Below the pieces are notes generated by a model that was not told where the DNA came from, did no database searches, and saw only the letters and a program-made list of their open reading frames with translations. DNA of 64,000 nucleotides, taken from NCBI GenBank assembly GCA_963920635.1, contig OY987298.1:24964647-25028646 (forward strand), given 5' to 3'. Made by a program: the position numbers and the translations under genes. Shown here piece by piece: positions 55,325-64,000 of this stretch; positions within the stretch are counted from its first letter, which is position 1; every line of letters begins with the position of its first letter. The DNA comes from Pseudeuparius sepicola. Taxonomy: Eukaryota > Arthropoda > Insecta > Coleoptera > Anthribidae.

Positions 55325-58300
55325 GGAACTTGCAAAAAAGTTAAATTTGAAAAATACTACTTTCAAACGTAATTTATTGCCATTAAATGAACCACAGTTC
55401 ACGAAAAACCCACTTTTTATTTTTATGTAATAAATAAATATAAGCAACTAAAAACTGCATAATGGGGAAGTTGCACTCTATGACAATGAAAATAAAAACT
55501 AGGAACAAAAATACTAGACACGTATTTTTGTTTTTTTCTTCATTTCAAGTTTATTTAAGCTAAAAAATAATAGTCGAATTAAATTACGGACTTAAGCTTG
55601 CAAAAAATTGTTACGTTATGAATTAAAGTGAATCCTATGTATTTTGAGGCGGTCTTTCCGAAAAAAGCAAAAAAAAATGTAGCACCGGGTCGAAATTGCC
55701 AAAATTTGGGGTTATGTTCATTTTTCAATTTTATGCAGGCGTATCTTTGAAACGAATCAATATTTTGAAACTGGGTTTACACCATTTTAAAGCATAGGAA
55801 AAATGGCAATTTTCATGTCCCTTGAAAAATTTTGATCCGAGGCACCGTTCCCGAGATATAGACGATTGAAATTATGTAGTATTTTGAGAAAAAATTGGGT
55901 GCTGAAGGCCGAAAATTTGAATGTTCGAACACTAAAGTTTTCATAACTTTGGTAAAAATTAAGATATTTGAAAAAACAAAAATGCGTTTTGAATGTAAGG
56001 GACGAGACTATTGATATCCAGAGGGACGCAAGAAAAATCCCAAAATTGGGCATATGGCGGAGGGGCAAAGTGTACCCATGACCTAATTTCATTGGTTGCC
56101 TGTAACAGGCAAACTATTTGAAATTTTTTAATGCCACTACACAGCTTACTCTTGAATGTCCATTTTTATGTTTGTATGAGTTTTACCGAAATCGGACTAT
56201 AATTGACCAAGATATCAAAGAATTAAAATATTTTTATCCCCAAAAAAAATTTTTTTTTGAAAATCTGAAATGGCACAAAAATGCCAAAAATGCACCCAAT
56301 GACCAGAATATATTTTTTTCAGTACCTCAATCTGTCTAGAATATCACTACGTTATAGAAAATTCGTCAAAAATATTTTGTCTATTTTTCTGACATTGTTC
56401 ATTGTGTGAGTACCAAAAAAAACATGGTTTTTGGGAAAAGTTGCCTAAAATTGGCAATTTTCAATTAGTTGGTCTGAAAGGTGGGCAAACCTAAATTGGA
56501 TGTCGTCTCAACATGTGTACGAAGTTACAAGTCTGTATGTCTATTCTAAGTTGTCGAATTCCCCCGACAAAAGTCCCGTTACACGCGCTCCGCGGGATCC
56601 AAAAATCGTACAGTGTCACTATTGAAGTAGGCACCATAATGAATTTTTTTTATTTTTGGATAAAATGTTAATTTGACTTTGCCATCGATTTGTGCTTGTC
56701 AGAGGATGAAAATGACGTCACAAGAGTCGACCACGTGTCTTGCAGTATCTGTCAAAATTTACATTTTTTTCAAAAATTATCCAAAATCGGCTTTATTTGA
56801 CATATTTTCGATAAAAGTTATTAGAAAAAGTTGTTTCTTTTGCAATTCTTGACCTACATACCAATTTTCAGAAACCCTTGGTAACATTTAACTTTTTGCG
56901 TGTTTTTGTAAAAAAAAATTCCAAACATTTCAACTAAAATGTATTTATTGAAAGTTGTATTTTTACCTAACCTAACCAGTTGATTTCCTAGAAAATCTCT
57001 ATTTTGTTTAAAAAATTATGTCAAGCTTGGTGCAAAGTTGATTTAATTTCAAAGGTTTGATGAACACAAACCTAGTCTATTTTTCACGTCGTTATAAATA
57101 CTTTCATCTAAAAGGAGTTATGTAAAGAGAATACAAATAAATAAACACATTTGGTTCATTTGGAAATTAAATTAGCGGTTCCCGATGGAAAAGTAGTAAG
57201 TAAAAAAAAATGAGTAGGCTATGGAGACAGTAACTATTGCCTACATAATTCCTTTTATATTGAGCACCTTACAGACAATAGCACAATTTCGTTTTGTTTC
57301 CATCTACAAGAGTGCCTGAAAATACATAATAATCAGTATAGGTCAAAAAATTGATGTTTTGCAAATTTTTCGCAAAATATTACAGATTCCGCCACCCGAC
57401 CTATCTCATTCGAAAGGTAACCAGAAAATACGCATTTTTTTGGAAATCACGAAAAACCAGATTTTAGAGAAGAAAAAACAAACTTATCACCAAGTTGGAA
57501 CTTACAGACAGGCTTAGGATTAATTTTCTAAAATTATTTACAGTATATTTTTTGCGTATTTTTTTGCGCTCTTTCCCAAGCTTTCTGCCAAAAAAATTTT
57601 TTTAGATAGTCCCGGAAAACCGCGCCAAAATCGCACGAGAAAGAATTTCAAAAAAATTTCCCTTTCCGGTTTTTTGCAAATTTCCGAAAAACTATGGGAA
57701 ATTTCGCCGCGGGACTTATTTTGTTTGAAAGCCAAAAGAAACCCCAAAATCTCTCATAGGCACATATTATGGCCTAACACTTATAGTTTCGCCACAAATT
57801 CAACGTGAATTTCGTGTTCATGGTTCTGATCAAAAAAAACGAAAAAAGCAACTTTTTGGTATAAGCGCCTCTGGCGGTGAGAAATGCGCTTAAAAATATG
57901 GGTATATGAATTTCCGAACTATTTTTGCCTCCTCTTTCGACTGGCGCATTTATTATCACCATAGGGGTAGTACTTGGCGAGATAATTAGCAACTTTCCAT
58001 GGGAAAATCCGGAAAACTCGGTTTTTCCCAATTTAGAAAATTTCGACCCGGGGCTACATTTTATTTTTTATTTTTTTGGACAGAGCGCATCAAAATACAT
58101 AAGATACAATTTGTTTCATCCAGTTACAATTTAATGCAAGCTCGAGGGGTCGTTTTTCGTAATTTAATTAGACTATAATGTTTTTCTATTTACGTGAAGT
58201 TAACAAGCGGCTTTTTGAAAGTGGCGCGCAAGCTAGTGATTTTTAGTTCAAAATGTTGGTGGGATTGTAATAACCCTGGGTTATAATGTGCTTCCCAAAG

Positions 58301-58519
58301 AATGGAGACGACTAGAGTTTAAAAGCTTTAAAATTACCATAAGAACTTTTCTGAGAGAAAATGTATTTTATCAGTTTTGTGAGTATTTGTCTTATTTAAT
58401 TGATGTGCATTGTGTAGAATAATGTATATAAGGTTTTTAAAAATAGGTTTTATCTGACAGGTGTAAGCATTATATATAATGTTAAACACGTAATATACTA
58501 CATATACATATACATATAA
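55325..58519. other. Long AT-rich stretch, nothing supported
   Basis: Several 65-100 codon open frames on both strands (55787-56339, 57538-58134) have low-complexity Phe/Lys/Asn-rich composition and no recognised domain. I found no long inverted repeat, tandem repeat or RNA. Confidence 0.5.
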
Positions 58520-61500
58520 GAAAAGGTGATAATGGGCAAACACTCAAAGTTAACAAAAAGAAAAAAACTAGTAACCGCATACACGTGTTTCATGCTATTT
58601 GGCAATCATCAGTACGGTGTAACATTAACCAAATCAAAAGATAGGCATGATTTGGGAAGCAACAAATGAAGTCCAGGCAGGAGCCAACAGCACATTTGCA
58701 GCTTCAGTCAGCACATCCCCTATTTTGGGGCTTGTACTAACATCGCCACGGAGGCTGCTAAAGCGACCTGCGTGGAAATCTTCATAACCCAAGATACAAT
58801 GACAATAAAGATGTAAGATTAGCGAGTGTAAATGTAATAATAATTACAAGAAAAGGTGATAATGGGCAAACACTCAAAGTTAACAAAAAGAAAAAAAACT
58901 AGTAACCGCATACACGTGTTTCATGCTATTTGGCAATCATCAGTACGGTGTAACATTAACCAAATCAAAAGATAGGCATGATTTGGGAAGCAACAAATGA
59001 AGTCCAGGCAGGAGCCAACAGCACATTTGCAGCTTCAGTCAGCACATCCCCTATTTTGGGGCTTGTACTAACATCGCCACGGAGGCTGCTAAAGCGACCT
59101 GCGTGGAAATCTTCATAACCCAAGATACAATGACAATAAAGATGTAAGATTAGCGAGTGTAAATGTAATAATAATTACAAGAAAAGGTGATAATGGGCAA
59201 ACACTCAAAGTTAACAAAAAGAAAAAAACTAGTAACCGCATACACGTGTTTCATGCTATTTGGCAATCATCAGTACGGTGTAACATTAACCAAATCAAAA
59301 GATAGGCATGATTTGGGAAGCAACAAATGAAGTCCAGGCAGGAGCCAACAGCACATTTGCAGCTTCAGTCAGCACATCCCCTATTTTGGGGCTTGTACTA
59401 ACATCGCCACGGAGGCTGCTAAAGCGACCTGCGTGGAAATCTTCATAACCCAAGATACAATGACAATAAAGATGTAAGATTAGCGAGTGTAAATGTAATA
59501 ATAATTACAAGAAAAGGTGATAATGGGCAAACACTCAAAGTTAACAAAAAGAAAAAAACTAGTAACCGCATACACGTGTTTCATGCTATTTGGCAATCAT
59601 CAGTACGGTGTAACATTAACCAAATCAAAAGATAGGCATGATTTGGGAAGCAACAAATGAAGTCCAGGCAGGAGCCAACAGCACATTTGCAGCTTCAGTC
59701 AGCACATCCCCTATTTTGGGGCTTGTACTAACATCGCCACGGAGGCTGCTAAAGCGACCTGCGTGGAAATCTTCATAACCCAAGATACAATGACAATAAA
59801 GATGTAAGATTAGCGAGTGTAAATGTAATAATAATTACAAGAAAAGGTGATAATGGGCAAACACTCAAAGTTAACAAAAAGAAAAAAACTAGTAACCGCA
59901 TACACGTGTTTCATGCTATTTGGCAATCATCAGTACGGTGTAACATTAACCAAATCAAAAGATAGGCATGATTTGGGAAGCAACAAATGAAGTCCAGGCA
60001 GGAGCCAACAGCACATTTGCAGCTTCAGTCAGCACATCCCCTATTTTGGGGCTTGTACTAACATCGCCACGGAGGCTGCTAAAGCGACCTGCGTGGAAAT
60101 CTTCATAACCCAAGATACAATGACAATAAAGATGTAAGATTAGCGAGTGTAAATGTAATAATAATTACAAGAAAAGGTGATAATGGGCAAACACTCAAAG
60201 TTAACAAAAAGAAAAAAAACTAGTAACCGCATACACGTGTTTCATGCTATTTGGCAATCATCAGTACGGTGTAACATTAACCAAATCAAAAGATAGGCAT
60301 GATTTGGGAAGCAACAAATGAAGTCCAGGCAGGAGCCAACAGCACATTTGCAGCTTCAGTCAGCACATCCCCTATTTTGGGGCTTGTACTAACATCGCCA
60401 CGGAGGCTGCTAAAGCGACCTGCGTGGAAATCTTCATAACCCAAGATACAATGACAATAAAGATGTAAGATTAGCGAGTGTAAATGTAATAATAATTACA
60501 AGAAAAGGTGATAATGGGCAAACAATCAAAGTTAACAAAAAGAAAAAAACTAGTAACCGCATACACGTGTTTCATGCTATTTGGCAATCATCAGTACGGT
60601 GTAACATTAACCAAATCAAAAGATAGGCATGATTTGGGAAGCAACAAATGAAGTCCAGGCAGGAGCCAACAGCACATTTGCAGCTTCAGTCAGCACATCC
60701 CCTATTTTGGGGCTTGTACTAACATCGCCACGGAGGCTGCTAAAGCGACCTGCGTGGAAATCTTCATAACCCAAGATACAATGACAATAAAGATGTAAGA
60801 TTAGCGAGTGTAAATGTAATAATAATTACAAGAAAAGGTGATAATGGGCAAACACTCAAAGTTAACAAAAAGAAAAAAACTAGTAACCGCATACACGTGT
60901 TTCATGCTATTTGGCAATCATCAGTACGGTGTAACATTAACCAAATCAAAAGATAGGCATGATTTGGGAAGCAACAAATGAAGTCCAGGCAGGAGCCAAC
61001 AGCACATTTGCAGCTTCAGTCAGCACATCCCCTATTTTGGGGCTTGTACTAACATCGCCACGGAGGCTGCTAAAGCGACCTGCGTGGAAATCTTCATAAC
61101 CCAAGATACAATGACAATAAAGATGTAAGATTAGCGAGTGTAAATGTAATAATAATTACAAGAAAAGGTGATAATGGGCAAACACTCAAAGTTAACAAAA
61201 AGAAAAAAACTAGTAACCGCATACACGTGTTTCATGCTATTTGGCAATCATCAGTACGGTGTAACATTAACCAAATCAAAAGATAGGCATGATTTGGGAA
61301 GCAACAAATGAAGTCCAGGCAGGAGCCAACAGCACATTTGCAGCTTCAGTCAGCACATCCCCTATTTTGGGGCTTGTACTAACATCGCCACGGAGGCTGC
61401 TAAAGCGACCTGCGTGGAAATCTTCATAACCCAAGATACAATGACAATAAAGATGTAAGATTAGCGAGTGTAAATGTAATAATAATTACAAGAAAAGGTG

Positions 61501-61640
61501 ATAATGGACAAACACTCAAAGTTAACAAAAAGAAAAAAACTAGTAACCGCATACACGTGTTTCATGCTATTTGGCAATCATCAGTACGGTGTAACATTAA
61601 CCAAATCAAAAGATAGGCATGATTTGGGAAGCAACAAATG
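58520..61640 (-). repeat. 330-bp satellite array, 9 full copies plus a partial tenth
   Basis: Units start at 58520, 58850, 59181, 59511, 59841, 60171, 60502, 60832 and 61162 (330 or 331 bp, the extra base being an A in the A-run before ACTAG), then a partial unit at 61492-61640. Copies differ by only a few bases. Each has one hammerhead-like segment on the minus strand, so minus is given as the probable RNA sense. A small hairpin CCCCTATTTTGGGG (58717-58730) is also in each unit. Both outer flanks are CATATA-rich microsatellite DNA. The open frames inside are short and interrupted. Confidence 0.98.
58574..58618 (-). ncRNA. Hammerhead-like ribozyme (type I), first of ten satellite copies
   Basis: Minus-strand order: stem I strand ACCGTA (58618-58613), core CTGATGA, stem-loop II TTGC-CAAATA-GCAT, core GAA, stem III AC-ACGT-GT (or ACAC/GTGT), cleavage triplet GTA, stem I strand TGCGGT (58579-58574). 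Stem I has six pairs including one G-U. All core bases of the hammerhead (C3 to A9, G12-A14, A15.1, U16.1) are present. H17 is A. The weak point is a U-U apposition at 10.1/11.1, normally G-C. The loop CAAATA is the same as in the schistosome satellite hammerhead. Further copies start at 58905, 59235, 59565, 59895, 60226, 60556, 60886, 61216 and 61546. Cleavage would give 330-nt RNA units. Confidence 0.75.
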
Positions 61641-61650
61641 GGCAAACAAA

Positions 61651-61867
61651 GGCTCCTGCCTGGACTTCATTTGTTGCTTCCCAAATCATGCCTATCTTTT
61701 GATTTGGTTAATGTTACACCGTACTGATGATTGCCAAATAGCATGAAACACGTGTATGCGGTTACTAGTTTTTTTCTTTTTGTTAACTTTGAGTGTTTGC
61801 CCATTATCACCTTTTCTTGTAATTATTATTACATTTACACTCGCTAATCTTACATCTTTATTGTCAT
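61651..61867 (+). repeat. Inverted partial copy of the 330-bp satellite unit
   Basis: This is the reverse complement of a satellite segment running through the unit junction, from GGCTCCTGCCTGGACTTCAT to CATCTTTATTGTCAT. It follows the partial tenth unit after a 12-bp patch (61637-61648, AATGGGCAAACA) that equals the start of a normal unit. The array therefore ends in a large foldback. The unit segment between AGGAGCC and the ACAATGACAATAAAG region is absent from this arm. Confidence 0.95.
61718..61762 (+). ncRNA. Hammerhead-like ribozyme in the inverted arm
   Basis: The same 45-nt sequence as in the array, here on the plus strand: ACCGTA at 61718-61723, CTGATGA at 61724-61730, stem-loop II at 61731-61744, GAA at 61745-61747, stem III at 61748-61755, predicted cleavage after A61756, and TGCGGT at 61757-61762. 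It matches the array copies exactly. Confidence 0.72.
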
Positions 61868-62225
61868 ATACATATATATACATATATATATCTGGTTCTA
61901 AGCTATAAATTTTGTCTTCTCGTGTCAATCGGTTTCGGTGTTTATCATGTGATTTTCGAGGTTTTATGGAGTTGTTTGTGAAATTATGCCTGAACTTTCT
62001 TCATTGAAAATATTTAGTTATACTATTTAAAAACGTAATAATAAATAAAAAAAAATTTCCTGCTACTGACAATTTTATATTAGGTAGGTAAGTACTTTGA
62101 ATTTAAATACACTATGGAGTAGATTGTGAGTAATAATCTTCATAATAATCATTGTAAAATTCCAATTATTACTAAAAATGATAATCAGTGATAAATATAA
62201 GAGGTAGAATGCAGTGATAATTAAA
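61868..62225. other. No identifiable feature
   Basis: A CATATATA microsatellite (61866-61890) is followed by AT-rich DNA without repeats or open frames of note. Confidence 0.5.
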
Positions 62226-62227
62226 AA

Positions 62228-62300
62228 TAACTTCTTGTGGGATTGAACCTACGGGACCTACGAATTACTGGTCCCGTGGCCTCACAATTCAGTTAAAGAA
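62228..62300 (-). repeat. tRNA-derived SINE head or tRNA pseudogene
   Basis: On the minus strand GTAGGTTCAATCCCAC contains a B-box (GGTTCAATCC) that fits the consensus. GGGACCAGTAATTCGTAGGTCCC precedes it and can fold as an arm. No A-box of good quality is seen. Confidence 0.45.
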
Positions 62301-62818
62301 TAGCGCTTGTTAAATTTAAACTTTTAGGCGGTTCTTATTTTTGACCTACATCAGATCCCTCTGGAAATGGGTCGCCGAACTGTTTATTTTAACGTTAAAT
62401 TTCCATTCTTCCTTCCCTAATTCTGTGTAGCTCTCACTTCTGTCACTGCCTTCTGATCGATCGAGCGGTGTGACGTCACAATCATTCCCGCGCTTTTCGT
62501 GTCGTTTCAAATGAATAGCTTGCGGTCACAACTTTAATTATTTATTGCAAATTAAATATTGCGATTTGAGGGCTGACATTTGGTATGTGCTCTTTCTATA
62601 GATAGGCAAATATATTAAGGAAATAAAAAAAATGTTGAAGTTCCCCATTATTGGCTCCAAAACCCCAACAGAGACATCGAGTAAGCATGGATCCTGACAA
62701 ACAAAGGTGGTTTCAAACCAAAAGAACTGAACTTCACTATATCCCTTCGAGAATGTGCAGTCGTGTCCTAAGAATAGACTAGTAAAGAACAACACCACAG
62801 CTTTGATAAATATGACAT
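62301..62818. other. No supported gene
   Basis: A 105-codon minus-strand open frame starts in the LINE tail (62855) and runs to 62538. Its N-terminal residues are translated (GAA)n, so I regard it as incidental. Confidence 0.5.
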
Positions 62819-64000
62819 AATCTTCTTCTTCTTCTTCTTGCTTTGGGCTGGACAACTAGGTCATTTACCCAGGTTCGGTGTTTTTTTCACCACCCTTCTG
62901 TTCATGGAGGGATTGTGTCTGACTCTTGGGCCATATCCCACCAAGATTGTCATTTAGATTTTCTTTTCTTCTGGAGGTTTGTATTTAGAGAGGAGTTATT
63001 TAACAATCACAACAAAGGTAGAAGACTTTTCTCTCTCCCTTGCACCGGGGGAGCATTTCACATAACCGAAATGGTGCCTCGGATATATAGTAATAGAACC
63101 CAGGTTATTTAAAGTAGGATTGTCAAGTCAGTTATCTTCTAAAATATTGATTACTTATGTCTTTATAATTTTATTTTGTTGAAGTCTATGAATTTGTTTA
63201 TTATTTTTATTATGACTTGTCTTGTGTTACTTAATATGTGATATACAGATATAGGATTTATTTTTAATATTTGAGACAGTTCATGATATATATCAGAGTT
63301 GTTATTGGGGTTTTGATTAAGTGGACATTCAAGCAAAATGTGAGATAAAGTTCCCATTTCTCCACACTCACAATTTGGGCTTTCTGTAACTCCAATCCTG
63401 TGTGTGTGAATAGGGATTAAACAATGACCTGTCCTCATTCTGATGTAGGAAATACGATGTCTTCTATTAGAAAAAGTGTGATTAATAAACCATGGTTTAA
63501 GTGAGAATATCGGGGAGATTTTGGAATAATGGTTAGGTTTATTTTTAATTTTCGTTGACCATTCATTTGAGAATTGGTTTATTATATGTTTTTTCAATGT
63601 TGGGATCATGTCTTTACTGTCAACCTTTATTGGGAAGGGAACGTTTAGATTCCTACCTATATTAGCTAATTTATCTGCTGTTTCGTTTCCCATTATTCCT
63701 ACGTGTCCAGGAACCGAAGCTAAATTAATATCAAATCCCTCTTCCCCTGCCACCACCAGATACCTTCTGGTAATCCCTGTAGTGTAATGGGAGAAATTAC
63801 CTGTAGAGGAGAGTTTCTTTATAGGACTTTGCGAATTAGAGAAAATTATTGCTTTGTTTATGTTTTTGCTTATGGCTTTGTTGATCGCTACTATTTCAGC
63901 TGTACATATTTGTGTTTGGTTATGTATTCTTGAGGAGAAGTTTAAGTTGAGTTGGGGGATGTGTACTCCTACCCCCACCCTGTTTAGGAGAGGGTCAAGT
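62819..64000 (-). mobile_element. 3' part of an RNase H-bearing non-LTR retrotransposon
   Basis: The element runs leftward from beyond the window edge. It has the open frame 63999-63163, a 3' UTR of about 320 bp, and an (AAG)n tail at about 62841-62819 preceded by GCCCAAAGC. A simple-repeat tail instead of poly(A) is common in I-superfamily elements. The short plus-strand open frame at 62843-63112 is a shadow of the 3' UTR. Confidence 0.88.
63163..63999 (-). CDS. LINE ORF2 C-terminus: RNase H domain plus CCHC motif (partial)
   Basis: The frame is open to the window edge, so the start is outside. The first GTG/ATG-like codon at 63978 is not a real start. The RNase H domain begins at the edge: an Asp at 63996-63994 lies before NRVGVGVHIP, then TAEIVAINKAI has the catalytic Glu. 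The usual (T/S)DS block reads FSNSQSPI, with Asn in place of the second catalytic Asp, and GHVGIMGNETADKLAN carries the C-terminal His and Asp. A tail with CECGEMGTLSHILLECPL (C-x-C-x7-H-x4-C) follows, typical of insect RNase H-bearing LINEs, then a basic end. RNase H would remove the RNA template during reverse transcription. The reverse transcriptase and endonuclease lie beyond the window. The Asp-to-Asn change suggests an inactive copy. Confidence 0.92.
   Translation of the reverse strand, partial: LDPLLNRVGVGVHIPQLNLNFSSRIHNQTQICTAEIVAINKAISKNINKAIIFSNSQSPIKKLSSTGNFSHYTTGITRRYLVVAGEEGFDINLASVPGHVGIMGNETADKLANIGRNLNVPFPIKVDSKDMIPTLKKHIINQFSNEWSTKIKNKPNHYSKISPIFSLKPWFINHTFSNRRHRISYIRMRTGHCLIPIHTHRIGVTESPNCECGEMGTLSHILLECPLNQNPNNNSDIYHELSQILKINPISVYHILSNTRQVIIKIINKFIDFNKIKL

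Noticed and set aside
58520..61640. CRISPR array
   Set aside because: The repeats are contiguous 330-bp units without variable spacers and the DNA is eukaryotic. It is a satellite.
61498..61746. 82-codon frame at the satellite end
   Set aside because: It crosses the inverted junction of the satellite and is not conserved in the other units.
62843..63112. 89-codon plus-strand frame
   Set aside because: Antisense to the 3' UTR of the LINE, with no domain.

Overview
This window is eukaryotic nuclear DNA, most likely from an insect or another arthropod. It is AT-rich and has no operons. It contains a 59-nt GT-AG intron, an RNase H-bearing non-LTR retrotransposon of insect type, hAT and Tc1/mariner transposons with correct target duplications, tRNA-like SINE heads, and very many foldback (hairpin) elements flanked by TA. 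I see no intact host gene. Nearly everything identifiable is mobile or satellite DNA, much of it nested.

Layout. 0-10 kb: AT-rich DNA with a 36-bp minisatellite (1.7 kb), foldback elements (3.0, 4.2, 6.6 kb) and a possible 2-kb TIR element (6.0-8.1 kb). 10-16 kb: a foldback, a non-autonomous hAT with a perfect 8-bp TSD (11.1-12.2 kb), and a dispersed repeat carrying a decayed mariner whose left arm is an inverted copy of its own transposase 3' end (13.3-14.0 kb). 16.9-24.4 kb: a foldback split by a 2.6-kb TIR element, a tandem pair of units of which one carries a spliced, truncated tyrosine-recombinase (Crypton-like) gene, and a 1.7-kb transposon with 31-bp perfect TIRs, many subterminal AGGAC motifs and a nested foldback. 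25-33 kb: second copies of dispersed repeats, hairpins and an 8-bp microsatellite. 33.3-34.8 kb: a hAT element with the C-terminal part of its transposase, interrupted by a foldback. 35-46 kb: dense foldbacks, and an unrecognised decayed coding region broken by a hAT MITE and a foldback. 46.8-49.2 kb: a near-perfect palindrome and a LINE-like tail with 122-bp repeats. 50.7-53.9 kb: a 19-copy, 169-bp satellite. 58.5-61.9 kb: a 9.5-copy, 330-bp satellite ending in an inverted partial copy. 62.8-64 kb: the 3' part of an RNase H-bearing LINE.

The most interesting signal is in the 330-bp satellite. Each monomer carries, on the minus strand of the array, a 45-nt segment with the layout of a type I hammerhead self-cleaving ribozyme: 6-bp stem I, CTGATGA, stem-loop II with loop CAAATA, GAAA, a very short stem III and a GTA cleavage triplet. 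One ribozyme per monomer in a head-to-tail array is the arrangement of animal retrozymes and hammerhead satellites. A U-U apposition next to the core is the main caveat. Other notable structures are the tandem recombinase unit and several insertions whose empty sites can be read within this same window.

Transposon boundaries with target duplications were read base by base. Foldback and dispersed-repeat limits are accurate to about 5-20 bases. Long stretches (about 0-1.3, 8.1-8.9, 28.0-30.6, 32.4-33.2 and 54.1-58.5 kb) hold nothing I can support beyond AT-rich noncoding DNA.
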